Shown here piece by piece: positions 37,714 to 47,055 of a stretch of DNA of 64,000 bases. The translations under genes were made by a program, and so were the position numbers. Location of the stretch: contig NZ_CP077084.1 of assembly GCF_014268275.3 (NCBI RefSeq), forward strand, positions 2,976,001-3,040,000, in the 5' to 3' direction. The stretch comes from Pseudomonas tritici. GTDB taxonomy: Bacteria > Pseudomonadota > Gammaproteobacteria > Pseudomonadales > Pseudomonadaceae. The notes beneath the pieces are model-generated. The model was not told where the DNA came from, did no database searches, and saw only the letters and a list, made by a program, of their open reading frames with translations. Within the stretch, counting starts at the first letter, position 1, and every line of letters starts with the position of its first letter.

Positions 37714-40700
37714 CTACCGGGGGCGTTTCTTCACCAACTTCATGACCACCACAAAAAACACCGGCACAAACACCACCGCCAGTGTCGCGGTGATCATCCC
37801 GCCGATCACCCCCGTACCAATCGCCTGCTGGCTGGCCGAGCTGGCACCTGTCGCAATCGCCAACGGCACTACGCCGAGGATGAACGCCAGCGACGTCATG
37901 ATGATCGGGCGCAAGCGCAACCGTGCGGCTTTCAACGTGGCGGTGATCAGGTCTTCACCCTGGTCATACAGGTCCTTGGCGAACTCGATGATCAGGATCG
38001 CGTTTTTCGCCGACAGACCAATGATCGTGATCAAGCCGACCTTGAAGAACACATCGTTGGGCATGCCGCGCAAGCTCACCGCCAACACGGCACCGAGTAC
38101 GCCCAACGGCACCACTAGCAATACCGAGGTCGGGATCGACCAGCTTTCATACAGCGCCGCCAGGCACAGGAACACGATCAGCAGCGACAGGCCCAACAGT
38201 ATCGGCGCCTGGGAACCGGACAGGCGTTCCTGCAACGACAAACCGGTCCATTCCTGGCCCAGGCCGGCCGGCAATTGGCTGACCAGGCGCTGGATTTCAT
38301 CCATCGCCTCACCGGTACTGTGGCCCGGTGCCGCTTCGCCGGAAATCGCAATGGCCGGGTAGCCGTTGTAGCGCGTCAATTGCGCCGGGCCCTGGGTCCA
38401 CTTGGCTTCGACAAAGGCCGACAGCGGCACCATCTTGCCGGCGTTGTTGCGCACGTGGATCTTCATCAGGTCCGCCACCTGGCTGCGCTGGTCGCCTTCG
38501 GCCTGCACCACCACCCGTTGCATGCGGCCCTGGTTGGGGAAGTCATTGATATAAGCCGAGCCGATGGCCGAGGACAGCACGTTGCCCACGTCGGCAAAGG
38601 CCACGCCCAGTGCGTTGGCCTGCTTGCGGTCTACTTCCAGCTGCACTTGCGGTGCTTCGGCCAGGGCGCTTTCGCGCACGTTGGCCAGGATCGGGCTTTT
38701 CTCGGCGGCGGCCAGCAATTCCGTGCGCGCGGCCATCAACGCGGCATGGCCGACACCGCCCCGGTCCTGCAAGCGGAACTCGAAGCCGCTGGACGTGCCG
38801 AGGCCATCCACCGGCGGCGGCAAGACCGCGTAGGCAATCGCATCTTTCAGTTCGGTAAAGGCCATGTTGGCGCGGTCGGCAATCGACGCGGCGGAGTCAT
38901 CGCTGCCGCGCTCCGACCAATCCTTGAGCGTGGTAAACGCCAGCGCGGCATTCTGCCCCGAACCGGAGAAACTGAAGCCCATGATCATGGTGGTGTCGCC
39001 CACCCCAGGCTCTTTGGCGTTATGCGCTTCGATCTGTTCGGCCACCTGCACCGTGCGGTTCTTGCTCGCGCCCGGTGGCAACTGGATGTCAGTGATGGTG
39101 TAACCCTGGTCTTCCACCGGCAGGAACGAGGAGGGCAGGCGGCTGAACATCCACCCCAGGCCCACCAGCAGCACCAGGTAAATCAGCAGGTAACGGCCGC
39201 TGCGCTTGAGGGCATAGGCCACCCAGCCTTCGTAGCGGTCGGTGAGGCGTTCAAAGCGCTGGTTGAACCAGCCGAAGAAACCGCCTTTGGCATGGTGCTC
39301 ATCCTTGGCGATCGGCTTGAGCAAGGTGGCGCACAGGGCCGGGGTCAAGGTTAGCGCGAGGAACGCCGAGAACAGGATCGACACCGCCATCGACAACGAG
39401 AACTGTTGGTAGATCACCCCCACCGAACCCGCCATAAAGGCCATCGGCAGGAACACCGCCACCAGCACCAGGGTGATGCCGATGATCGCGCCGGTGATCT
39501 GGCCCATGGCCTTGCGCGTCGCTTCCTTGGGCGACAGCCCCTCGGCGACCATGATCCGCTCGACGTTTTCCACCACCACAATCGCGTCGTCCACCAGGAT
39601 ACCGATGGCCAACACCATGCCGAACATGGTCAGCACGTTGATCGAGAACCCCAGCAACAACATGGTGGCGAAGGTGCCCATCAACGCAATCGGCACCACC
39701 AGTGTCGGGATCAGGGTGTAGCGCACGTTCTGCAGGAACAAAAACATCACCGCAAACACCAGCGCCATGGCCTCGAGCAGGGTGTAGACCACCTTGGTGA
39801 TCGAGACTTTGACGAACGGCGAGGTGTCGTACGGGATTTTGTATTCCACATTGGCCGGGAAGTAGCGCGACAGCTCGTCCATCTTCGCCCGCACCAGGGT
39901 GGCGGTGTTCAGCGCATTGGCGCCAGGTGCCAGCTGCACGCTGACTGCGGTGGACGGTTTGCCATTCAGGCGCGTGGAGAACTGGTATTCCTGGCTGCCG
40001 ACTTCCACCCGTGCCACATCGCCGATGCGCACAGTGGAGCCGTCGGGATTCGCCTTGAGCACGATGTCGGCGAACTCGGCCGGCGTGGACAGCTGGCCCT
40101 TGACCAGGATCGCGGCGGTGATTTCCTGAGTCTTGGTACCCGGCAAATCACCGATGCTGCCCGCCGATACCTGGGCGTTTTGCGCGCTGATCGCGGCGTT
40201 TACATCGGCCGGGGTCAGGTTGAAACCGATCAGTTTCTGCGGGTCGATCCAGATCCGCATGGCACGTTCGGCGCCATACAGCTGGGCCTTTCCCACACCG
40301 TCGAGGCGCTTGAGTTCGTTCATCACGTTGCGCGCCAGGTAATCGCTGAGCGCTACATCATCGAGCTTGCCGTCGCTGGACGTGAGGGTCACCAGCAACA
40401 GGAAGCCGGCGGAGACTTTCTCCACCTGCAAGCCTTGCTGGGTCACCGCTTGCGGCAGGCGCGGCTCGACCGCTTTCAGGCGGTTCTGCACATCCACCTG
40501 CGCCATTTCCGGGTTGGTGCCCGGCTGGAACGTCGCGGTGATGGTTGCCGAACCCAGGCTGCTCTGGGACTCGAAATACAGCAGGTGATCGGCGCCGTTG
40601 AGCTCTTGCTCGATCAGGCTGACCACGCTCTCATCCAGGGTCTGCGCCGAAGCGCCGGGGTAGACCGCGTAGATTTCGACTTTTGGCGGCGCGACGTTGG

Positions 40701-40806
40701 GGTACTGCGCCACCGGTAGCTGCGGGATTGCCAGCAAACCGGCGAGCAGAATAAACAGGGCAACCACCCAGGCGAAGATCGGGCGGTCAATAAAGAACTG
40801 CGGCAT
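37714..40806 (-). CDS. RND (HAE1-family) multidrug efflux transporter
   Basis: A 1030-aa inner-membrane pump with twelve helices and two large periplasmic loops. The opening is FFIDRPIFAWVVALFILLAG, and the proton-relay GILVDDAIVVVENVER carries the Asp pair in helix 4. Helix 10 has SAKNAILIIEFAKD with its Lys. ATG at 40806 is chosen for AGGA nine bases upstream. It follows its membrane-fusion partner by 12 bases. No outer-membrane channel gene is present, so it must borrow one such as OprM. Substrates cannot be assigned. Confidence 0.93.
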   Translation of the reverse strand: MPQFFIDRPIFAWVVALFILLAGLLAIPQLPVAQYPNVAPPKVEIYAVYPGASAQTLDESVVSLIEQELNGADHLLYFESQSSLGSATITATFQPGTNPEMAQVDVQNRLKAVEPRLPQAVTQQGLQVEKVSAGFLLLVTLTSSDGKLDDVALSDYLARNVMNELKRLDGVGKAQLYGAERAMRIWIDPQKLIGFNLTPADVNAAISAQNAQVSAGSIGDLPGTKTQEITAAILVKGQLSTPAEFADIVLKANPDGSTVRIGDVARVEVGSQEYQFSTRLNGKPSTAVSVQLAPGANALNTATLVRAKMDELSRYFPANVEYKIPYDTSPFVKVSITKVVYTLLEAMALVFAVMFLFLQNVRYTLIPTLVVPIALMGTFATMLLLGFSINVLTMFGMVLAIGILVDDAIVVVENVERIMVAEGLSPKEATRKAMGQITGAIIGITLVLVAVFLPMAFMAGSVGVIYQQFSLSMAVSILFSAFLALTLTPALCATLLKPIAKDEHHAKGGFFGWFNQRFERLTDRYEGWVAYALKRSGRYLLIYLVLLVGLGWMFSRLPSSFLPVEDQGYTITDIQLPPGASKNRTVQVAEQIEAHNAKEPGVGDTTMIMGFSFSGSGQNAALAFTTLKDWSERGSDDSAASIADRANMAFTELKDAIAYAVLPPPVDGLGTSSGFEFRLQDRGGVGHAALMAARTELLAAAEKSPILANVRESALAEAPQVQLEVDRKQANALGVAFADVGNVLSSAIGSAYINDFPNQGRMQRVVVQAEGDQRSQVADLMKIHVRNNAGKMVPLSAFVEAKWTQGPAQLTRYNGYPAIAISGEAAPGHSTGEAMDEIQRLVSQLPAGLGQEWTGLSLQERLSGSQAPILLGLSLLIVFLCLAALYESWSIPTSVLLVVPLGVLGAVLAVSLRGMPNDVFFKVGLITIIGLSAKNAILIIEFAKDLYDQGEDLITATLKAARLRLRPIIMTSLAFILGVVPLAIATGASSASQQAIGTGVIGGMITATLAVVFVPVFFVVVMKLVKKRPR

Positions 40807-40818
40807 GGTCAATGATCC

Positions 40819-41976
40819 TTATTGGCCGGAGGCCTGGGCGAGCGGCGTCGGGCTGTCATCTACGTCGACTTTTTCACCGGGGCGCGCGTGCTGGAGGCCT
40901 TCGACGACGATGCGGTCACCGGCCTTGAGGCCGCTGCTGACAATCCAGCGATCATTGATCACCGCGCCCAGCTCCACCGGCTGCTGGCTGACGGTTTGTT
41001 CGGCGTCCAGCAGCAAGACCATCGGGATACCGGCGCTGTCACGGGTAATGGCGCGTTGCGGCACGCTGATGCCTTGCTTGTCGACGGCTTGCTCCAGGCG
41101 CACCCGCACAAAGCTGCCGGGCAGCAGGTCGAGGCCCGGGTTGGGGAATTCGCTGCGCAGGATGATCTGGCCGGTACCGGGGTCGACGCTGATCTCGGCA
41201 AACAGCAATTTGCCCGGCAACGGGTAGAGGCTGCCGTCGTCCTCGATCAAGGTGGCCTTGGCCTGGTCCTGGCCGACCTGCTTCAAGCTGCCGGCACGGA
41301 AGGCACGGCGCAGGTCATTCAGCTCGCGATTGGACTGGGTCAGGTCGGCGTGGATCGGGTCCAGTTGCTGGATGATCGCCAGCGGCGTGGCCTCATTCTG
41401 GCCGACCAGGGCGCCCTCGGTCACCAGCGCACGGCCAATACGCCCGGAAATCGGTGCGGTCACGGTGGCGTAGCCCAGGTTCAACTTGGCTCGCTCGACG
41501 GCAGCCTTGTTGGCGGCGACCTCGGCGTTGGTCTGGCGCACGGCGGCGCGGGCGTTGTCGTAGTCCTGGCCGCTGATGGCGTTGCCTTCCACCAACTGGC
41601 TGTAGCGCTGCTCTTGCAGGCGCGCCTGGAAGGCATTCGCCTCGGCCTTGTTCAGATTGGCCTGGGCGCTGTCGAGGTCGGCCTTGAAGGGCGCCGGATC
41701 AATGCGAAACAGCACGTCGCCCTGTTTCACGTCACGACCTTCCTTGAACACCCGCTGCATCACCACACCCGCGACCCGTGCGCGCACTTCAGCGATACGC
41801 GGCGCAGCAATACGCCCGCTCAGTTCGCTGGTGATCGACAGGGGCTTGGCTTCAAGGGTTTCGATGCGCACTTTGGCCAGCGGCATTTGCGGCGCTTCGC
41901 CCGCGGAGTCACCGCACGCGCTCAGGGCAAGGGTGAGGGCCAGCAGGCAAAACGGCGCAAACAGATTCTTCGACAT
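40819..41976 (-). CDS. RND efflux membrane-fusion lipoprotein
   Basis: A 385-aa periplasmic adaptor with lipobox LSAC (lipidated Cys near residue 19). It has the order beta-barrel, lipoyl, helical hairpin: LSGRIAAPRIAEVRARVAGVV, GDVLFRIDPAPFKADLD, then a long hairpin with ALVTEGALVGQNEATPLAII. It is the first gene of the two-gene efflux operon. The start at 41976 begins the lipoprotein signal; GGGA lies upstream. The frame open to 42105 has no ribosome site. Confidence 0.93.
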   Translation of the reverse strand: MSKNLFAPFCLLALTLALSACGDSAGEAPQMPLAKVRIETLEAKPLSITSELSGRIAAPRIAEVRARVAGVVMQRVFKEGRDVKQGDVLFRIDPAPFKADLDSAQANLNKAEANAFQARLQEQRYSQLVEGNAISGQDYDNARAAVRQTNAEVAANKAAVERAKLNLGYATVTAPISGRIGRALVTEGALVGQNEATPLAIIQQLDPIHADLTQSNRELNDLRRAFRAGSLKQVGQDQAKATLIEDDGSLYPLPGKLLFAEISVDPGTGQIILRSEFPNPGLDLLPGSFVRVRLEQAVDKQGISVPQRAITRDSAGIPMVLLLDAEQTVSQQPVELGAVINDRWIVSSGLKAGDRIVVEGLQHARPGEKVDVDDSPTPLAQASGQ

Positions 41977-42292
41977 GCTCTTATCCCAATATTGACTGGC
42001 GCATCCTAAAGTCACCTGCGCCGTGGTGCTGTGAAGCTGTGTAGCGGGTCTGTGAAGAAATGTAAGGTGCAACGCGTTGTGAGCGTTGGGCGTATATCCT
42101 TGCACAATCCTGCAAGCGCCAACGATTCAACATGTGGCAACCGGCTTGTGTGGGAGCTGGCTTGCCTGCGATAGCATCACCTCGGTCTACCTGATAGACC
42201 GCAGTGCCTGTATCGCAGGCAAGCCAGCTCCCACACAAGCAGCGCCCACATTGGATTTGTGTACCGCCCATCACTGCTTATTTGGAAACACC
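41977..42292. promoter_or_regulatory. Divergent intergenic region, efflux operon and two-component genes
   Basis: A 316-base gap with promoters in both directions. It contains a REP doublet at 42144-42240. No gene was seen. The direct-repeat operator expected for an OmpR-type regulator was not identified with confidence. Confidence 0.5.
42144..42240. repeat. REP doublet with extended complementary ends
   Basis: GCTTGTGTGGGAGCTGGC and GCCAGCTCCCACACAAGC flank about 60 bases. The complementarity extends seven bases beyond the usual GTGGGAGC end, so the whole element can fold into one long hairpin. Confidence 0.9.
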
Positions 42293-42994
42293 ATGCCCAA
42301 CATTCTCCTGGTGGAAGACGACGCCGCACTCTCCGAGCTGATTGCCAGCTACCTGGAGCGCAATGGCTACCACGTCAGCGTGCTCAGCCGTGGCGACCAC
42401 GTGCGTGAACGCGCGCGCTTGAATCCGCCGGACCTGGTGATCCTCGATCTGATGCTGCCCGGACTCGACGGCCTGCAAGTATGCCGATTGCTGCGGGCCG
42501 ACTCGGCGGGCTTGCCGATCCTGATGCTCACGGCGCGGGACGACAGCCACGATCAGGTGCTGGGCCTGGAAATGGGCGCCGACGACTACGTGACCAAACC
42601 TTGTGAACCGCGCGTGCTACTGGCCCGTGTCCGCACGTTATTACGGCGCAGCAGCTTGTCCGAACCCCAGGCGGCCAACGACCAGATCATCATGGGCAAC
42701 CTGTGCATCGACCTGTCTGAGCGCACCGTGACCTGGCGTGAACAACCGGTGGAGTTGTCCAGCGGCGAATACAACCTGTTGGTGGTGCTCGCACGGCATG
42801 CCGGCGAAGTACTCAGCCGTGACCAGATCCTGCAACGCTTGCGCGGTATCGAGTTCAACGGCACCGACCGTTCGGTGGACGTGGCGATTTCCAAGCTGCG
42901 CCGCAAGTTCGACGACAACGCCGGTGAAGCGCGCAAGATCAAGACGGTGTGGGGCAAAGGCTACCTGTTCAGCCGTTCCGAGTGGGAATGCTGA
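42293..42994 (+). CDS. OmpR-family response regulator (RstA-like)
   Basis: A 233-aa regulator. The receiver domain has the acidic pair in LLVEDDA, the phospho-acceptor Asp in VILDLMLPG, and the conserved Thr and Lys in MLTARDD and VTKPCEP. The C-terminal winged helix ends with RSVDVAISKLRRKFDD and KTVWGKGYLF. It is three bases from the kinase gene. The sequence is closest in memory to RstA. Its divergent position suggests control of the efflux operon. Confidence 0.92.
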   Translation: MPNILLVEDDAALSELIASYLERNGYHVSVLSRGDHVRERARLNPPDLVILDLMLPGLDGLQVCRLLRADSAGLPILMLTARDDSHDQVLGLEMGADDYVTKPCEPRVLLARVRTLLRRSSLSEPQAANDQIIMGNLCIDLSERTVTWREQPVELSSGEYNLLVVLARHAGEVLSRDQILQRLRGIEFNGTDRSVDVAISKLRRKFDDNAGEARKIKTVWGKGYLFSRSEWEC

Positions 42995-42997
42995 TCG

Positions 42998-44299
42998 ATG
43001 GTTCGCGTACTGTTTCGCCTCTATCTGATCACCATCGTCACCTACAGTGCGGCGATCTACCTGGTGCCCACGCTGGTGATCCAGCTGTTCGAACACCGCT
43101 ACGTGAATTACAACATCGAGCAGACCCGCGGCCAGCAAAAGCTGATTGTCAAACAATACCTGCGCGCACCTGTGGAGCGCTGGTCACAGGTCACCGACCA
43201 ACTGGGCCGCGAATTCGCGCCGCTCAGGGTTCAATTGCTGCTGCGCCAGGACGCCAGCTACACCCCGGCTGAGGAAAAGCTACTGGAGCAGGGCAGGTCG
43301 GTAGTGCGCCTGGGCGAATGGGGCTGGATGGAGCAAATCAGCACTCCGATCAATGAGCAATTCGTGGTCAAGCTGACGATACCGCCTGACCCGATGGACA
43401 TGAACGTGCTGTATTGGGCGATCAACGTGTTGATTGTTGCCGCGCTGCTGGCCTGCCTGTTGGTGTGGCTACGCCCGCACTGGCGCGACCTGGAACGCCT
43501 GAAAAGCACCGCCGGGCAATTGGGCCAGGGCAATATGGCGGAACGCACGCGCATTCCGGCCAGCTCCAGCATCGGCAGCCTGGCTTCGGTGTTCGACACC
43601 ATGGCCGACGACATCGAATACCTGCTCAATCAGCAACGCGACCTGCTTAACGCGGTCTCCCACGAGCTGCGCACGCCGCTCACGCGCCTGGATTTCGGCC
43701 TGGCCCTGGCGCTCTCCGAAGACTTGCCCGAGGCCAGCCGTGAACGCTTGCAAAGCCTGGTGGCGCATATCCGCGAGCTGGACGAACTGGTGCTGGAGCT
43801 GCTGTCCTACAGCCGCCTGCAGAACCCGGCGCAATTGCCGGAGCGGGTGGAAGTGGTGCTCGATGAGTTTATCGACAGTGTGCTGGGAAGCGTCGATGAC
43901 GAACTGGAAAACCCCGAGATCGTCATTGATGTGGCGCTCGACTGCGCCGTGGAGCGCTTCAATCTCGACCCGCGCCTTACTGCCCGCGCGTTGCAGAACC
44001 TGCTGCGCAATGCCACGCGTTACTGCGAAAAGCGCATTCAGGTCGGCGTGAAGGTCTGCCCCAAAGGCTGTGAAATCTGTGTGGACGACGACGGCATCGG
44101 CATCCCGCTGGACCAGCGAGAGCGCATCTTCGAGCCGTTCTACCGCCTTGATCGCAGCCGTGACCGCGCCACCGGCGGTTTTGGCCTGGGCCTGGCCATC
44201 AGCCGACGCGCCCTGGAAGCCCAGGGCGGCACCTTGACGGCATTGGCTTCGCCGCTGGGCGGTGCACGCTTTCGCGTGTGGTTGCCCAGCGTCGCCTGA
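42998..44299 (+). CDS. Sensor histidine kinase (RstB-like)
   Basis: A 433-aa kinase with a membrane helix at about 8-30, a periplasmic domain to about 135, a second helix and a HAMP domain. The HisKA box is NAVSHELRTPLTRLDF (phospho-acceptor His), followed by an HATPase domain with NLLRNATRYC, DDDGIGIP and GGFGLGLAI. The segment VWLRPHWRDLERL at the second helix is characteristic of RstB. The stop abuts the convergent anti-sigma gene with no spacer. Confidence 0.92.
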   Translation: MVRVLFRLYLITIVTYSAAIYLVPTLVIQLFEHRYVNYNIEQTRGQQKLIVKQYLRAPVERWSQVTDQLGREFAPLRVQLLLRQDASYTPAEEKLLEQGRSVVRLGEWGWMEQISTPINEQFVVKLTIPPDPMDMNVLYWAINVLIVAALLACLLVWLRPHWRDLERLKSTAGQLGQGNMAERTRIPASSSIGSLASVFDTMADDIEYLLNQQRDLLNAVSHELRTPLTRLDFGLALALSEDLPEASRERLQSLVAHIRELDELVLELLSYSRLQNPAQLPERVEVVLDEFIDSVLGSVDDELENPEIVIDVALDCAVERFNLDPRLTARALQNLLRNATRYCEKRIQVGVKVCPKGCEICVDDDGIGIPLDQRERIFEPFYRLDRSRDRATGGFGLGLAISRRALEAQGGTLTALASPLGGARFRVWLPSVA

Positions 44300-44968
44300 T
44301 CAGAGCACCTTGACCGCGCGGCCAATTGCCTGGATCGGCCCGGTGGGTTTGCCGGTCGGCGAGCCGCGCGGGTCTTCCAGGGTCAACTCGAACAGCTGGT
44401 TCTGCGTGAGCGGCGGCAGCTTGTCCAGCGGTACCGACAGCGTTTGCCCGGGTTTGACCAGGCCCAGGGATACCGGCCCCTGCCAACCGTCACCCTTGGT
44501 CCAGAACTGCAGGGCTTTGTCCGCCGGCACTTCCATCACGCCCAGCGGGATCAACTGAATCTGCTGATTGTCACTGGCCTGGATCACCCAGCCCGGGGCC
44601 TGGCTTTGCGGCGCAACCAGCACCACGACAAAGGTCGGGTCGGCGGTGGGCGGGCGGGTCAGCAGCAGCGTGGCCAGTACCAGGGTTGTCACCAGCCCGG
44701 CACCGGCCAGGCCGCGCCACACGGCCAGCAGATCCCACCAATGCGTGCGGGCGCTGGCGATGTTGCGTTCGATACGCCGCCACAGCTCAGAGGAGGGTGG
44801 CACCGGCTCCGCGAGTGCGGTCAGCGGCAACAGGCGATGCTCCCAGGCGTCCACTGCGGCGCGTAATTCGGCGTCGTGCTTGAGCCGTTGTTCCACCTCG
44901 GCGCGTTGTTCGCCGGGCAGGGTGCCCAGCACGTATTCGCTGGCCAGTTCGTCCAGTGGGTTGCTCAT
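44300..44968 (-). CDS. Anti-sigma factor, RskA family
   Basis: A 222-aa membrane protein. The N-terminal cytoplasmic part (LDELASEYVLGTLPGEQRAEVEQRL) is an anti-sigma domain without a zinc HxxxCxxC motif. One membrane helix lies at about 90-108, and a periplasmic RskA C-terminal domain follows. It starts inside the sigma-factor stop (ATGA overlap), the standard layout for a cognate anti-sigma. GGAG is eight bases upstream. Confidence 0.9.
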   Translation of the reverse strand: MSNPLDELASEYVLGTLPGEQRAEVEQRLKHDAELRAAVDAWEHRLLPLTALAEPVPPSSELWRRIERNIASARTHWWDLLAVWRGLAGAGLVTTLVLATLLLTRPPTADPTFVVVLVAPQSQAPGWVIQASDNQQIQLIPLGVMEVPADKALQFWTKGDGWQGPVSLGLVKPGQTLSVPLDKLPPLTQNQLFELTLEDPRGSPTGKPTGPIQAIGRAVKVL

Positions 44969-45480
44969 GCCATGCACTCCCGCAGCGCCGCGAGGCTACG
45001 TTTGATCCAGGCTTTGACGGTCCCCAGTGGGGTGTCCAGTTTCTGGGCGATTTCGCTGTGGGAATAACCGTCGACGTAGGCATGCAGGATGCAGGTACGA
45101 CGGGCCGGGTCGAGTTGCTCCAGGCAGATGTGGACCTGCCCGGCGCGTGCGCTGAATTCAAAGGTGTCGGTTGCCGCGACTTGCTCGTGTTCTTCGCCCA
45201 ACGGAACTTCGCGGTAATGGTTACGCACAACGTTGAGCGCCAGGTGCCGGGTCACGCTGAACACCCAGCCACGCGCCGAGCCGCGACTGGGGTCGAAACT
45301 GCCGGCACCGCGCCAGATCTTGATAAATGCGTCGTGCACGATGTCTTCGGCCAGGGACTTGTCCCTCGCTATGCGCAATGCCACGCCGAGCAAACGGCTG
45401 CTGTCCTGCTCATAGAGCTGGCGCAAGGCGCGTTGATCGCCACGGGCGCAGGCCTGCAGACAGGCTTCGTAATCAAACAC
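44965..45480 (-). CDS. ECF sigma factor
   Basis: A 171-aa group-4 sigma factor. Region 2 is LAEDIVHDAFIKIWRGAGSFDPSRGSARGWVFSVTRHLALN, and region 4 is LDPARRTCILHAYVDGYSHSEIAQKLDTPLGTVKAWIKRSL. It is coupled to the RskA anti-sigma, so it probably responds to an envelope signal. The DUF3455 gene 50 bases upstream in the same direction is a likely part of its operon or regulon. Confidence 0.93.
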   Translation of the reverse strand: MFDYEACLQACARGDQRALRQLYEQDSSRLLGVALRIARDKSLAEDIVHDAFIKIWRGAGSFDPSRGSARGWVFSVTRHLALNVVRNHYREVPLGEEHEQVAATDTFEFSARAGQVHICLEQLDPARRTCILHAYVDGYSHSEIAQKLDTPLGTVKAWIKRSLAALRECMA

Positions 45481-45530
45481 GCGGTGCTCCCCCCAACGAT
45501 CGGCATTGGGGGCAGCGTAGCCGACTTTGC

Positions 45531-46052
45531 TCAGTTGGCTGCCCAGAAAATGTAGTCGGCCTGGTACTTCACCACGGCCTGCTTGCCCTTGTTGGCCGCC
45601 GTGCAGGCACTGCTCGGTGCCACGCCGCCCTTGAGGGCAACCCGCTGGATGTAACTCACGCCGCTCATCGCGCCCTTGCCTTCAGCCGGGTTGGCCTTGA
45701 CCAATTGGTACGGCAGGTTGCCCGCACCCGACGGCGCCACCGCCAACTGAGTGCCGGTGATTTTCGAACCGTCCGTGGCTTGCCAGGTGGCGGGCGGGCC
45801 GAAATAGGTGCCGACTTGCTTGCCGCTACGGTCATTCAGCACGGCCTTGGGGCCGACGAAGGTCCACTCGGTCTGGCCGGCGGCGTTGGCGTTGTCGCGG
45901 CACTCGTAGGTGATTTCGCCGACACCGGTGGTTTCCAGTGCCACCTTGTGGCCGTCCGGCACCTTGATGCTGTCCGGCAAGCCGGTCTGGGCGAAGGCAA
46001 CGGGTGCAGCGGCCAGCAGGGCAGTGAGGCAGAACAGTGCTTTAGCGTTCAT
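45531..46052 (-). CDS. Exported DUF3455 protein
   Basis: A 173-aa protein with a signal peptide ending AFA. The DUF3455 domain is recognised by SIKVPDGHKVALETTGVGEITYECR, FVGPKAVLNDRSGKQVGTYFGPPATWQATDGS and the closing AVVKYQADYIFWAAN. Two Cys residues (YECR and SACT) could form a disulfide. It lies upstream of an ECF sigma operon, and a short hairpin (45489-45512) separates them. The function is unknown. Confidence 0.85.
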   Translation of the reverse strand: MNAKALFCLTALLAAAPVAFAQTGLPDSIKVPDGHKVALETTGVGEITYECRDNANAAGQTEWTFVGPKAVLNDRSGKQVGTYFGPPATWQATDGSKITGTQLAVAPSGAGNLPYQLVKANPAEGKGAMSGVSYIQRVALKGGVAPSSACTAANKGKQAVVKYQADYIFWAAN

Positions 46053-46193
46053 GGGTGTTTCTCCATTTCAGTAAAACAGCGGGGTGACTGAAAGGACTAC
46101 CCAGGTTGCGCAGGATTGGATGCACGGATTAGAAAATAAAAGTTTGAAGGCGCACACTGTGCCCCCCGCTTCACCCCTGAGGAGAGATTGGCA

Positions 46194-46964
46194 ATGACTG
46201 GTGTCCACGCGTCTGCTCAACAAGGTTTCTCCACCCAGGCGGTCACTTACGCCCAAGGCCGGCCGAATTACCCCAGGCAACTCACTGGCTGGCTCACCGA
46301 AACCCTACGGATTGACGCACAGTCGACGGTGATCGACCTGGGCGCCGGCACCGGCAAATTCACACGTTTGCTCAGCACCCTGGCGCCAACGCTGATTGCC
46401 GTCGAGCCTGTGGCGGCGATGGGCGCGCAGCTGGCTAAGCTGCTGCCGGGCGTGCGCCTGGTGAATGGCACTGCCGAATCCATCCCCCTGGCGTCTGCCA
46501 GCGCCGATGCGCTGGTCTGTGCGCAGGCATTTCATTGGTTCTCCACCCAGGCCGCACTGGCGGAAATCCATCGCGTACTCAAGCCCGGAGGGCGCCTGGG
46601 GCTGGTGTGGAATGTGCGCGACGAATCGGTGGGCTGGGTGGCGGCAATCACCGAAATAATCACACCGTACGAAGGCGACACCCCGCGCTTTCATAGCGGA
46701 CGTTGGCGTGAAGCCTTCACCGGCAAGTACTTTTCCGACCCTGAAGTCACCTGTTTTGCGTACAGCCACGTCGGCAGCCCCCAGGAAGTGGTCATGGATC
46801 GCTTTCTGTCAGTGAGCTTTATCGCGGCGCTCCCAGCCGCAGAAAAGGCCAGCGTTACCGCGCAATTGCGCACTTTGATCGACACCCATCCCGACTTGCG
46901 CGGGCGGGACACCATCGCCTTCCCGTATCAAACCCAGGCCTATGCCTGTCATCGCCTGCCATAA
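46194..46964 (+). CDS. Class I SAM-dependent methyltransferase
   Basis: A 256-aa methyltransferase. Motif I is VIDLGAGTGKFTRLL with the acidic VEPV after it, and the post-motif segment LVCAQAFHWFSTQAALAEIHRVLKPGG matches the Methyltransf_11 group. It opens FSTQAVTYAQGRPNYP, like members that act on small molecules. The start at 46194 follows GGAG; an upstream TTG is less likely. The substrate is unknown. Confidence 0.9.
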   Translation: MTGVHASAQQGFSTQAVTYAQGRPNYPRQLTGWLTETLRIDAQSTVIDLGAGTGKFTRLLSTLAPTLIAVEPVAAMGAQLAKLLPGVRLVNGTAESIPLASASADALVCAQAFHWFSTQAALAEIHRVLKPGGRLGLVWNVRDESVGWVAAITEIITPYEGDTPRFHSGRWREAFTGKYFSDPEVTCFAYSHVGSPQEVVMDRFLSVSFIAALPAAEKASVTAQLRTLIDTHPDLRGRDTIAFPYQTQAYACHRLP

Positions 46965-47055
46965 AAGGCATAAAGTCAGATCATATTGATATAAGTCGTT
47001 ATAAGAAAAATCGCTATCCTGCGGCCAGAAATTTATAAGGCCGCAGGTAGCGTTG

